Origin: Asterochloris sp. CNOR1
Lineage: Eukaryota; Chlorophyta; Trebouxiophyceae; Trebouxiales; Trebouxiaceae
Direction: 5' to 3'
DNA: 64,000 nucleotides
Assembly: GCA_963969365.1 (NCBI GenBank)
Contig: OZ017746.1
Span: forward strand, 310,001-374,000
Each line of letters opens with the position of its first letter. The stretch's first letter is position 1. A program made the position numbers and the translations under genes. The notes beneath the pieces were generated by a model. That model had not been told where the DNA came from and searched no databases. It saw only the letters and a program-made list of their open reading frames with translations. Shown piece after piece: positions 36,801-47,968 of this stretch.

Positions 36801-39800
36801 AGACGCCGGTGGCCCCCGCCGGGAGGCGGTTGAGGCGGAACCCTGCGTGCCTGCCGCGCTGACATCTGAGCCGCTGCTGTACTGACCGCGCTCATGCAGG
36901 CCCGCACCTGCAGCAGGAGGGGCAGGCTGAGCACAGAAGGTCTTCGAACAGGCTCCTGCCGACCCGCACCTGCAGCAGCAGGGACAGGGTCTGCACAGAG
37001 GTCTGCACGGAGTTTGACTGTAGCTCTGCGCAGATCTGGTTGACCCCCTGGCAGCAGTCAGCTGGCAATGCACGTGTAGAGTGCAGGCAGGTGTTTGAGC
37101 AAGTGCTGCAGCTCACAGATTGCAGGTCCCTGCTTGCCGGGCAGGACATTTTGGGAGCAGCACCAGCTCAAGGCAAGGCCATTCCAAAGCAGCAGCAAAC
37201 ACTGAGCCACCCCTTGGCTCTGGCCAAGCTGTCCAGGCACAGATGGACTTGTGCAGCATGGATGATACCTCAGCTTGTCCAGCAGGGCCTGTGAGCTCTG
37301 TATTCCAGCCAAGCTGTCCTTTCAGACATGTGCCAAGCAGACAGATGCAGCCCCCCGCCCTCAGACAATTCCGCCAGCAGTCTCTGCGCTCTGGCCAGGC
37401 CGTCCATGCAAACCTAGAAGTGCGTCATGCGTAAAGGGAAGCACACATTCGGCCAGATCCTCTAGCAGGTCCTGTGAGCTGAGCAGGCTGGTGCTGCGTG
37501 AGAGCACCCCCGCAACCCCATCGGCTGCCTCCTCCAGGCTCAGCCCCGCAGACGTGGCCGGCGCGGCGGCCTCATATGCACCGTTGCCGGCCCACCACCC
37601 GCCCTGAGCGGCATTGCATTGAGACGCCGTTCCGCCTGCAGGCAGACGGCATGGTCAGGGTTTAGGGTTTACAGTTCAAGCAGGCTGCATTGTGCGGGAT
37701 CTGTGCAAGGCCCAGCCCACTGCCCGCCATCGGGAGCATCATGCTGGGACGCTGTGCCTGCAAACCGTGTGTGTGAAAGGCAGCGGAGAGGCACCTATGT
37801 CCACCTGCACAGCAGCACCTGCTCCAGCAGACCCCAGCTCATGCTCCGTAAGCTGTGTTGGCCAGGCTCCAAGGAACTGTTTGTGCATACCACATGCTCA
37901 CAGAGCCCTGGTGTGGCCCACCTGTGGAACCCGAGTCCAGGGCATGCGAGTACAGTGTGGCCCACCTGTGGAACCTGAGTCCAGGGCATGCGAGTACAGT
38001 CGGTTTTCCTGCCGTGCAGGGCTGCTGGCAGCGCCGCCCGTCCCCCGGGCAGCCCCAGCTGACGAGGCTGCCGGCGCCCCCATGAGCCCCATGATGCTGG
38101 AGTGGATGCTCGTCAGGTCGCTGGTGTTGCTGGTCAGCAGGTCCTGGTGCAGGTCCAGCACTTCGCCAGTCGGCTGCAGCCAGGCCGCCGCCTCCGCAGC
38201 CCCCACAGCCCCGTCGGCCACTGTCTGGCCCGCCGCAGCATGCACGCCAGCATCCATGGTCAGCTCGGCAGCAAGGTCCGCTGCTGCTTGGCGCTGGACT
38301 AGGCCCTCTTGCGCAGCACCTGCCGCTGCAGCTGCTGTGGGGGGCACCTGGCTGTCCTGTGCTGCCTCACCTGCAGGGCAGCATTGTCATCACGGCATCA
38401 GGCATCGCTGCCCTGGCCCTAGACCCTAGACCAACCCTCTTAGTGTCCACTGCAACAGGTCAGGTGCACCCGCCACTGGTGCTGCTGTGGGGCTCCCGGG
38501 CTGCCTGCATTGGCTTCATGCTGGTCTTGAGCCTGGCCATTGCTCTGTGTCATGCCAAGGTGCACTGGTGGTCGAGTGCAGGCACACGATATATCTCTGC
38601 GCACGGCGGCTGCTTACCAGTGCTGCTGAGTGGGACTGAGCTGCGCGGGGCGGCCCCGTCAAGAGCTGTGGGCGATGGCAGGGACAGCCGCGCACTCAGC
38701 AGGTCCCCATTGTGGTCGTACTGGGGCAGGAAGTTGAGCCCAAACTCCTCCATGCGGGGAGTGGCCGCTGGGGCTGCACCTGCCTGGGCAGCTGCAGCGC
38801 CTCTGGCCAGCGCCTTGCCCCGCAGGGTGGGCAGCGGGGGCAGCTTGCTGAGCTGCGGCCTCTGCAGGCTCCCTGCACAGGGAGGCTGCTCAACCTCAAA
38901 GTCCTCATGCACATGCAGCAGCCTTCTCCACATGGGCAGGCACCTCCGCATGCAGCAGGCACCTCCGCATGCAGCAGGTTCACAATATGTTTCTTGGGCT
39001 GAGGGTGCACGGGACACCTCAGCAGGCAGCAGGCACCTCCGCATGGCAGGCTCACTACATGTTTTCTGGACAGCATTGCCACTGTAAACTTTAGCAGAGG
39101 CAGCCACTGGCAGTCCAGCAGATTGCAGCCATGCAGATGCAGAGGTACCAAGCAGGACTGTCGAGGACAGCTGCAGTGCATGAAATGAGCAGCATGAAGG
39201 CGCCAGGACTTCAGGAGCTTGCAGGTCCAGAACTTGACCTGAACTACCCTTAACAATATATTCAGATATAGCCCGCTCACCTGCAGGGGCCATGGGCGGC
39301 AGCTGCAGAGGCGGCTGTGTATGCAACCCCAGACTCCTGCCAAAGCTGCCTGCAGGGGAGGCTCCTGACGCCCCCACAGTGCGCTGCTGCGGCGAGGCTG
39401 TGTGGTGCATCACACCCTGGTTGCGAGAGTGCGGAGCCAGTGGGCCCCTGCTCTGCTGCCCCAACCCGGCAGTACCCGAGCCATCGTGCAGCTGCTGCTG
39501 CAGAGCGGCGTTGCCGGCGGCGGCAGCCGCCAAGCACTGGGCCCTCATGCGGGACACGCTGGCAGCAGCTGCCGCCATGTGGGGAGAGGTGGGGGGCCCT
39601 GACAGGCTGTGGCGCCGCGGTGCAGTCCCAGTAGCCATGGCGGGCACGGCTCGAGTGGCACCTGGAATGCTGTGCCGTAGCGGGGGCCGCCCTTGGACCG
39701 CGCTGTGGGTGACGGTGCCAGGGTCTGGCAGGCGCGGCAGGTTTTCCTGAGGGTTTGAGCCTGGCTGGAGGTCCAACGGGGCGCCTGCCCAAGCAGCAGC

Positions 39801-42800
39801 GTCTGAGGTGGTGGCTGGCAGCAGCGGTGTAGCAGCCTGCATGCAGATACGCAGCGTGGGTGACACCGCAGGTGCCAATGGTCCCCACCCACGTGTGCAT
39901 GCCTTGGGAGAGGGGCCATGAGCACCTCCCTCCCAGCATGAACAGCCTGCCAAGGGTTCTGTACCTGGTTTGTCTGAGCCAGCTTGTGCAGCTGCTACAT
40001 CAGCTGCTGGAGTGCACCTGCTGCTTTCCATGCTGCTGTCGTGGCAGTGCAACTGTCTTGCACCAGATGCAGTGCAGCTGCAGGTGTGATGCCATGCCAG
40101 TGCAGAGCTCTGCATCTCTGCACTGCGCAACAGCCGCTCACATGAGCGGCGGGCTTGCTGGGCTGCTGCCCGGTGGAGGCGGATGCTGGCTGCACGATCT
40201 CCTGCGCCTGCAGAACGACTTGTATGTACATCGTGAAGGCGCCCTCCTGCTTGCCTGCAGCCAGGAAGAGTGGTTCGAGTTTAGGGTTTAGGGTTGCTGC
40301 TGGTTGGGAAATGAGCAGGGCTGAGCTTGCTGTGAAGTGGTGAGGGCAATGGGAATCGATGGCGTGAAATTGAAGGCGTGCATCAAAGGCAACAGGGCAG
40401 TCTGGAATCGCGAATCAGGACTGCGACGCGCTTGCAGCCTTGAGCGGCGATGTGGCACATGCCAGGCGGCGATGTGCTGCTTTTGCACATATGATGTGAT
40501 GGTTCTCATGCAAACGCCTCTGCTCATCGGTAGGAGGTTGGCAGGAGGTCGTCGAGAGACAAGCGCAATGTGTGAAAAGGGCAATGTGTGAAAAGCGCAA
40601 TGTGCGAGAAGGGCAATAAGGCTGCCCGCATGCAGTGCAGGCTATGACCCTCGGATCGCCCAGACAGTGCCTTCATGACTCAGCCATGATCGCAGCTGCA
40701 CAGCTCATGCGTGCCTGTGCGCTGAATCAGCCTGGTGTTTCTGTTGATGCGCTGAATCAGCCTGGCATCTTTGTTGATGCGCTGAGTCAGGCCTGCCTCC
40801 AACGCAAGGCCTTCCTCATATTCAAGGCAGGCCTGACTCAGCGCATTCATGGAAGTGCCAGGCTGATGCATGGCAGCCCTGCACTTCTTGTCACCACTGC
40901 TGTCCAGCAACCCTCCAATGCTTATGTGAGGTCCCCCTCACCTGCTTCATGCAGCACGCCAGAGTTGACGTTGGTGGCGGTGTAGCCCAGCTGGGCAAAC
41001 TCCTCAGTCTGCTTGTTGGCCAGCAGGGTCAGCTCCATGACCTTGTCCTGCAGGTGTGTTGATGACATTGACGTGAGGCACTGATGACAGGGCCGACCAG
41101 TGTGGCAGGGTGCAGCATAGTCAGCGACATCAACATGAGGGCCATACTTGGGGGCTGCCAGTGGCCTACACTGTTTATATGCAGCTGGGCCAGGGTGCAG
41201 CACATGCAGCAGAAGCTTGGAGCATGGTGCACATGGGCTGTCAGAGCTCTACTACTGCTGACAGCCACATGCGTTGTGAGAGGCGCTGCCTCCCCCGGCA
41301 GGGGTGGCGTGCAGGGCCGTGCCCGATCTCACCTCTGGGAATCTGGGGCTGTGGTGGCTGACGGCGACGTACAGCGTTTCAAACAGGGGCCGTATGCGCC
41401 GATGCCTGCCCTTCCCACTGGTCAGGGGGGCTCGCCCCTGCCTCTCCGCACCTCCGGCAGCCCCATAGCCGTGCTCACTATCTCTGGACGCCTGCGGGGG
41501 CCCGTTCTGCCCATGGCCCCTGCCAGGGGACTCCAGCGCAGCCGCCGCCGTGTCCCTGCTGCATCTGCCTCCACCAGCCTGCAGCTATGAGAGCTGATTG
41601 GGTGCATACCAGCTCAAGGGACACAGTTCTGGCTAGCCCTGCTGTCCCACACCAAGGTCACCACAACAGCATGGGTGTTGCTCTGTCTCTTGAGGTGCAG
41701 CATGGGTACGCAGGAGGCGGGTCTGGCAGACAAGATGGGTCACTGCCAGCACAGTTATGCAGGAGGCGGCTCTGGCAGACAAGATGGGTCACTTCCAACA
41801 CAGCTATGCAGGAGGCAGATCTGGCAGACAAGATGGGTCACTGCCAGCACACCTCAAAAGAACGGTGGCTGCCATGCCCCTGCTCCTGCAGGCTGCTGCG
41901 CCGCTCCTGCTCCTGGCCTCGGCTCCTGCAGCAGAAAGTAATGTACAACCAGCCTCGACCCAGGCAGAGCTTCTGGCTGCCTGACGGTCTGTGCAGCTTG
42001 TATGCGTGTGCCACTAGCAGCAGCATGCATGACAGCATTGGCCGGCCAGCAAGTCCACTCCCCCGCACACCAGTGCTGACTTGGCGGCCCAAGTCCGCAG
42101 AGTGTCATGTCGGCACTGTGCAGCATGCAGCTCTGTGAGGGGCAGCGAGGCTACCTTCAGCAGCCAGCTGCTGCGCTGGCGGCTAGCGTCCCACATTTGG
42201 AATGTCAGCACTAGCTCAGCTGGGTCTGCGGCAGGGTCACTCTCACAAACACACACGTTGTTCTGGCGGTCAGAGCCCAAAGTAGGTCAGGTCAACACTG
42301 TGCAGCTTGCAACAGAGCACGCCCAGACAGCCCACTGTCCAAACACACCTGCTGCCCAGGCGGCCAGGGTCCCATGTATGCCATGTCAGCATTGTACAGC
42401 CTGCAGCGCTGCTGAGGCCAGCTAGGCCACCTTTGACACGCAGCTGCTGGGCTGGCTAGTGGCCAGGGTCCTGAGTGAGGTATGGCAGCACTGTGCTAGC
42501 TGACACACACTTTCGTGCTGGCAATCACAGCCTCAGGGGTGGTCCGTCAGCCCTGTGCAGCTTGCAGCATCACCAACTCAGCTAGGGTTACATCTGAAAA
42601 GCTGGGAGCCTGGGTCCCCAAACGTACTAAGTCAGCACTGTGCTGGCTGATGCAGCAGTGGGACCTCTGTGCTGCAGCGTCCCAGGTGTGGTGTGTCAGC
42701 ACTAGACCCCACATCAGCCCAACTAGTTACAGTTGCAGCACTAACCTGCTGCGCTGGCGACCTGGGTCCTGAGTGCTGCCGTCCTCCACCTCATGGCTGC

Positions 42801-44312
42801 CAGTCTGCGGCCGGGTGCTGCTTAGGTCCAGAGAGGTGCTCGCGGGGCGGTTGTCCCGGCCTGCTTGCAGGCGGTGCAGGTTCCGCTTGACGAGCCGTGC
42901 CAAGCCTGCAGGGCCATGCAGGGCCTAACTTGACAGGCTGCATTGGCATCAGGCTGTCTGCAGACCTACTGCTGCCTACCAGCCAACATTAACGCTGTAA
43001 GCCTTATGCCAGCAGGTGCATAGTGCCTTGCTGCATGCCAAACGGGTTGCACTGTGGCATGGTCTGGGACACCTTTTGTGGGCTATCGAAAACTTGCAGC
43101 TAAAAACCGCCCTCAACTTCTGCCAGCCCAAACAAGGTGAATGCTTCAATGCCTGGCCGCTGTTGTCGGCAGGGGGTGTTGTATGAATTGCTGCGTAGAG
43201 CTGGGGTCCTAGCACCACGCCATGTGCCCGGCAGCATGCTGCTGGCTTATGCAGCCACCACAGACGCAACCACAGCCCGCCAGGTGTGGCCAGGTGGGCT
43301 GGCACCACAGGTCATCCAGCCAGAGCTGGCTGGGGCGGGATTGGAGCCCAGAATGCAAGCAGAACATTCCAGGGACACGCCCAGCTCTCCTCCGTCCATG
43401 CACTGGATCTGAAGCTGGGCAGCTCCGACGGGTCTTTAGGCAGGTGAGGGTTCACCCACCTGGCAGCTGGAAGTGCTCAGCCTCCCGCAGCAGGGACTTC
43501 AGCAGGGGCACATCATCTCTGGGAAGGTGCAGGTGCTGGTCTCCGCCACTGACAGCCCTCAGGTACTCCAAGATCCAATGGAACAGCTGCAGGCAAAGTA
43601 CCAGAGCCTCCTAGAGGACGACAGACAACTTTCGCTGCAGTCAGAGTGTGGTTGCAATGCAAGGGTCTGGGTGACTCAGCGTTGGTTGAAGCAGTGGGCT
43701 GCAGCCCTGCAATGCACCAGGGAGCCTGGCCAGCTGGCAGTGCCACATGCCATGACTACAGGGGCAGGGGCTCCCATGTCGCGCAGGGGTGAGGGGACTT
43801 CACATGACCCCGGGGCCAAGGGGCACTGTCAGAGGCCTTATGGTAGCCGACTGCAGCCTGAAGTCTGTGGACGTGCCGCAAGCAGGCCAGGCTGTCAGCA
43901 TGTCGGACGCTATGGATGTTGAGCAAAGCATCTGCAATGCAGCGGTGTGCAACACAGGGCTCAGAGGTCAAGGGCGGCCTCACCTGGCCATCCCTGTCGA
44001 TGAAAATTTCCCTCTCAGCACCTCCTACGGCTAAGCTTTGCAAGACTCTGCTGCCACTCAGCGTCTGCCATGTGGACTTGTAGACCTCCCCACCCACGTC
44101 CAGCAGCACAGGCCTGCCCTGCGAAGTTGGCTGCCTGCGTGGGAAGCGGCCGCTGGCCCGTATTCAAATTCGGCACTTGTGATACAGCAGAGGAGGTGCT
44201 CACAGCCCTTCGCCTACCTGTTGGACTGCCTGTCGGTAGGGAACTCGGGGCCCAGCCTGTGTTTGACTCGAAGCGCCCTGAGGAGATCTCCATCTGGGTC
44301 AGCTTCAAACAT
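33872..44312 (-). CDS. BTB/T1 (KCTD-type) domain protein with long disordered C-terminus
   Basis: The first exons join in phase: 44312-44218, 44134-43984, 43586-43460 and 42905-42746. They encode VLLDVGGEVYKSTWQTL, EIFIDRDGQLFHWILEYLRA and LLKSLLREAEHFQLPGLA, the complete T1/BTB fold of KCTD and potassium-channel tetramerisation domains. KCTD proteins usually oligomerise and recruit Cullin-3 ligases. Later exons (41578 to about 41332, 41047-40942, 40254-40142, 39836-39281, 38872-38618, 38370 to about 38010, 37635 to about 37440, 36905-36782, about 36180-34912, and 34411-33872) give a very long tail. It is largely Ser/Pro/Ala-rich, with ordered patches such as PLFETLYVAVSHHSPRFPE, KVMELTLLANKQTEEFAQLG and REKWYNEWLCLAAGRRKS. 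Most junctions fit, but those near 41578, 38010 and 36900-37440 are unresolved, so the tail could include a second gene. No membrane segments were seen, which argues against a channel. Confidence 0.7.
34440..34580. repeat. Acceptor-edge echo of the last BTB-gene exon
   Basis: The exon-start image at 34365-34430 (ccctgcagccaggcagagcca...ctctggggtgcatctgatgggaac) is repeated at about 34458-34540, starting ccctgcagccaggcagagc and ending gagtttgatgggaac. The middle has diverged and expanded. A third, weaker partial copy follows. Confidence 0.8.
36895..37005. repeat. Short acceptor-edge echo, 66-bp period
   Basis: cccgcacctgcagcag.aggg.cag...gcacagaggtc occurs at about 36901 and 36966, beside the exon starting at 36905 on the minus strand. 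The second copy lies in the upstream intron. Confidence 0.7.
37657..37671 (-). repeat. Telomere-like tract upstream of an acceptor
   Basis: agggtttagggttta on the plus strand reads taaaccctaaaccct in the sense of the minus-strand gene, 22-36 nt before the exon starting at 37635. Confidence 0.8.
37914..38003. repeat. Perfect or near-perfect 44-bp tandem pair
   Basis: gtggcccacctgtggaacc[cg]gagtccagggcatgcgagtacagt occurs twice in a row. Only one or two differences are visible, which implies a recent duplication at the end of a BTB-gene exon. Confidence 0.85.
40279..40295 (-). repeat. Telomere-like tract upstream of an acceptor
   Basis: gtttagggtttagggtt reads aaccctaaaccctaaac in gene sense, 25-41 nt before the exon starting at 40254. 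Confidence 0.8.
40562..40618. repeat. 16-bp tandem repeat, about four units
   Basis: gcgcaatgtgtgaaaa, gggcaatgtgtgaaaa, gcgcaatgtgcgagaa and gggcaata follow in line within a BTB-gene intron. Confidence 0.85.
40720..40850. repeat. Tandem 33-bp repeat ending in a perfect 22-bp inverted repeat
   Basis: Three units of tgatgcgctga.tcagcctgg... are followed by an inverted copy. Arms 40777-40798 and 40825-40846 are exact reverse complements over 22 bp with a 26-nt loop. It is intronic in the BTB gene, and its transcript would form a strong hairpin on either strand. Confidence 0.9.
41704..41860. repeat. 51-bp tandem repeat, three units
   Basis: tatgcaggaggc.g.tctggcagacaagatgggtcact.ccaacacag occurs three times with about 90% identity, just upstream (in minus-strand sense) of the exon starting at 41578. 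Confidence 0.9.
42160..42745. repeat. About five ~90-180-bp echoes of a BTB-gene exon end
   Basis: The exon end at 42746 has the plus-strand image ctgctgcgctggcgacctgggtcctg. Related strings occur at about 42168 (ctgctgcgctggcggctagcg), 42349 (ctgctgcccaggcggccag), 42443 (ctgctgggctggctagtgg) and 42601 (gctgggagcctgggtcc). They lie in repeats that also share 'gtcagcactgtgcagctt'. Confidence 0.75.
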
Positions 44313-44934
44313 GCAGCCCAAGCCTATGTTTGCTCCTTGAAGGCATGCAGCCCAGCCACACCAGTTTGTAAGCCAGAAGTGCAAGATTTGCCTAGAAGAG
44401 AAGTGAACATGACACAACCATGTTTGGACAGCCATCTGGCATTGCTGCACTTGGCGTGCGGCAAGCCGCTTGCCAGAATGAGACAAGCCGCGGGACTCTT
44501 AGACATGCTCACAAGCAGCCAGCATAACTGCCTGCATGTGCTGCATGGAAAGAGCAAGACCCACCCTGCCCCTGATCAAGTGGGCCTCTTGCAACCGTTT
44601 TGTCATCCTTGAAAGGACGCTCGATGCACTCGCATCTGAAGCTGCAACATATCATTCCAAAGGCAATCCCAATGGACATCTTGCAGCATATTCTGCAGCT
44701 GGCCTTCTCACTTGCATTGTCATATGCTTTGTTGTAATGCAAATAGAGCGCGGACCTCAGATGTGGATGTCTGCACGTAGAACCTGGGTGGTTGTGGTGA
44801 CGCTGGTAGGTTAAGTGCCAGTCAAAGTGAGCCATTTACAGCTGGCCTTCGGGTTGAAGGATGACATCAGCCAGCAAGCTAGCACAAATTGACGCCAACA
44901 TGTCAGAAGTCAAGTCACGGCGAGCAATCTACAG
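44313..44934. other. Intergenic region with an echo of the neighbouring gene's 3' end
   Basis: It lies between two minus-strand genes. At 44836-44925 is a diverged copy of the last coding bases, stop codon and flank of the coiled-coil gene (cagctggccttcgggttgaagg against cagctagccttcaggaagg at 44932). Plus- and minus-strand frames at 44536-44835 show no family match. Confidence 0.5.
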
Positions 44935-47540
44935 CTAGCCTTCAGGAAGGACAATCGCATCAGGCAGGCGGCAGGCTGATGTGAGGGACAGCATGGGATC
45001 GCAGGACGACACTCGGATGGTGTCACAGTCCTCTAGTTCCTTTGGGTCTGGCACAGCCTGAGCAGCGTCCGCATGCTGCAGACGAGATGGCCCCTCGACT
45101 TGGTCATGCGCTTGCCGCAGGCTGGTCTCAGCGTCTGAGCTGCTGGATGCCTCTGGCTTTGCTGGCTTAGTCTCAGAACTGCAGGAGCATGAGTGCTCTT
45201 AGCTCCAGTAAGTTAGGGGTGGCGTTTTGACCAACTCGAAGACTTCAAGACGCTATTCCTTCTGAAGGGACGCAGGCAGCAACAAGACCATGTTCAGAGA
45301 ACACTTGGTCATGCGCTTGCCGCAGGCTGGTCTCAGCGTCTGAGCTGCTGGATGCCTCTGGCTTTGCTGGCTTAGTCTCAGAACTGCAGGAGCATGAGTG
45401 CTCTTAGCTCCAGTAAGTTAGGGGTGGCGTTTTGACCAACTCGAAGACTTCAAGACGCTATTCCTTCTGAAGGGACGCAGGCAGCAACAAGACCATGTTC
45501 AGAGAACACAAGCCAGAGAGTGTGACAGCGGCAGCATAGCTCTGTTGAGCATCACAAGCCCATTTCTTGACATTGTTTCTGATTGCAGTGAGCAGGGCAC
45601 ACGGCCAACCCACCTGGCTGCAGCATCTGAGTCTCCACCATCCAGCAATGCGCTGTCAGGTACTGCAGTCTCCCTGGGCACACTCTGCAGCATCACCAGC
45701 TGGGCAAAGTAGCTCGTCGCGCCACTCACTGCAGGGCTGGCTGGGGTGCTGCGCCACTCGGTCTGCGTCTCAGCCCCTGCAGCACCCCAAAACAAGCTGC
45801 TGCAGGGGTCACAGACAGTGGGGCGCTCCCTATGCTGCATGGCACACAGGTCACGATAGCCTCAAGCTAGCTGTCGAAGCTGATGTGACGGCCTTGCAGG
45901 CACACAATCATGACTGCAAAGAATGCACCCAAGTTGGCTTATGCAGATTTTCACCTGTTGCCACGAAGTCCCTTCCAGTCTGCTGAGCAGCCTGCCCACT
46001 CACAGCAGCAGGCTGTGAGTCAGCCCTCTCGGCAGCAGCACTCTCGGGGCCCCCCTTTCCGCCCCGCCACTCCTGCACGGCTGCCAGGAAGGCTGCATGG
46101 CTGCTGGCCTCTGAGAAGTCCCCCTGCAGCAGGGCCCCTCCGCCCTGGCTGCTGGCCCCTGCCTGGCTGCCAGCCTGCGCACCCACGGCTGCTGCCTGCC
46201 TGGACTCAGCTGCCTGCAGTGCGCCTGCTGCAGCCGGGCCTGCAAAGCTGCGCCTGCCTGGGAGCCCTGTGGTGTCAGATAGGGGGGGCGTGACGGCTGT
46301 AGCCCGCTGTTGGGCCAGGGACTGATCAGTTGGGGCCCCTGCCTGCATGTCTACTGGAGCAGCCCCCGCCTCTGACCACCGAGCCTGTACACAGCAGAAG
46401 GCTTGTATGTCTGCAGCCCAGCATTGTTTGGCGCAATCTGGCAGTCTGCAAGGCACTTTCTGGACGTTCTGGTGGCAGCAGGGAGGCAAATGGCCTCGCA
46501 GCAGCACTTCAGAGGGTGCAGCAATAAATCCTGAGAACCTTGCACATTCTCATCATCAGCCATTGCCTGTGCCGACCAAACCTGTAGGGGCCATATCCAG
46601 TGCATAAAAGCACAGGGGTGCCTGAACTTTGTCGCAGGCCGGGAATGGTGAAAGTTGCAGGCTGAGGGGCTGAGTGGCTGCGGGCACAGCCGACAGCTGC
46701 ACAGGAGGCTGCAGAAGAGCACCTCTTGCCTCTGGTGCAGTCCAGATTGCTGAGGATATGCAGTGCCATTGCAGGGCAGGCGGCATAGCCCTACAGGACT
46801 CGGCCTCTGCACAGGAGCTCTGCCGACCTGTGCATTCCCTAGCGGCCATCAAGGGCGCTGTGTTGTGGCAGTTCAAATGCATCCCTTATGCCCCCAACTT
46901 GTGGCAGGCATCATTCTTGAGCGCATGTGCTGACCTTTATGCCTGCCAGCGGTCGCGCAGGGCGCTGCACTGGCCGGGGCGCCTCAGGGGGCACTGGCAC
47001 AGGCCTGCCAGCAGCACCACTGCTGCTGCGTTGGGCACGTTGCAGAAGACGCTCTGCCTGGCTGCTAGCTGGGCTGGGCTTGCTGTTGGGCCGGCTATTG
47101 GCCTGGGCCCTGAGTGCGCTCGAGCTGTGCCATAGCGTGCCAGAGCCTCCCTGAGCGGCCTGTCTCCTGCAGCCGGGGAGTGCAAAGTCGTCTTCCAACA
47201 GGAGACACTCCCCACTGCCCAAGAAAGTACCGTGACCATGCTCACTTCAAAGCTTCACGCTTCTGCCTCTCCTCCACCATCGCCTTCCTGAGCTCTGCCA
47301 GCCTGGTCTGCAGAGGAAGCAAAATCAGCATGTCAATACATGCAGGCATTCCAGCAGAGGACAAGCGTCAGGGTCACCTCCATCTGTGACGCCTCCTGCT
47401 CTAGGCTGCTGGTGCTTTTGATCCTGTAGTATTAGCGGGCAGGCTTCCCTCAGGCATAGGCAGATTGCTTCGACTGAGCAGGTAGACACTGACCTTGATG
47501 AAGGTTTGCTTCGCTGGCTGGAGGCCATGTTAGATGGCAT
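44935..47540 (-). CDS. Coiled-coil protein, possibly ZBBX-like, 407 aa
   Basis: Seven phase-consistent exons: 47540-47494, 47423-47378, 47307-47246, 47166-46935, 46384-45955, 45776-45614 and 45178-44935. After MPSNMASSQRSKPSSR comes a helix (SLEQEASQMETRLAELRKAMVEER...). Next is Ala/Gln/Ser-rich sequence with SSHAAFLAAVQEWRGG, then SGATSYFAQLVMLQ and an acidic end. The heptad helix, the HAAFLxAVQEWR motif and the SYFxQL segment recall the animal zinc-finger B-box-domain protein ZBBX, a cilium-associated protein. However, no B-box cysteines are visible, so the name is only a suggestion. The start is the first in-frame ATG that gives a matching phase; an ATG at 47639 is an alternative. The acceptor of the last exon has been duplicated exactly (45098-45507). 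Confidence 0.6.
45098..45507. repeat. Apparently identical 205-bp tandem duplication across an acceptor
   Basis: The two units 45098-45302 and 45303-45507 look identical throughout by eye. In minus-strand sense each contains the last ~125 bp of an intron (with a cctaac branch-like site and ctcctgcag acceptor) plus the first ~80 bp of the last exon. The gene therefore has two equal acceptors, at 45383 and 45178. Confidence 0.95.
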
Positions 47541-47968
47541 GTGTCCAAGACTTAGACGTTGACTTGTGCATGCCCGGCCACTTGACCCAAACGACCTCTG
47601 AGCAATCAGTGTGAACGCTTCTCTTCTTACTGTAGCCAAACGGCTGGCAGGGGCCGGGCAGAGCTCAGTGAGCCCATGATGATAGGGATGTTGTCAGCAA
47701 AGCAGAGGCTTTAGCAAGGCTTGCCACAGCTGCACTCCAGCAGAGAAGAATGAGCAGGACCTCTAGTCGACAGGCCAATCTTGGGGCCAGGCAGGCCATG
47801 CCTTTCAATGCAGCCCAGCACATGGTGAGCCCTGCAGTGCCTGCCCTCAAGAGCAGTAGGTCAGACGCTGTGAGGAGCCACCTAAGTTGCTTCGCTGCAC
47901 TATAATGCCTGGTGCTGCAACAGCCAGCCTGCTTGTCTTGAGCGCAGCTCTGGGGCCGCGGCTTGGCC
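47541..47968. promoter_or_regulatory. Head-to-head spacer before the kinesin gene
   Basis: 428 bp separate the start of the coiled-coil gene (minus) and the first kinesin ATG (plus). No motif was identified. Confidence 0.35.

Noticed and set aside
38399-38413. A fifth telomere-like tract (ccctagaccctagacc)
   Set aside because: It is imperfect and antisense to the host gene, so it is not counted with the four upstream-of-acceptor tracts.
44536-44814. Plus-strand frame with a hydrophobic stretch (TCIVICFVVMQ), a possible small membrane protein
   Set aside because: There is no family match and no supporting exons, and it lies in a spacer between two minus-strand genes.
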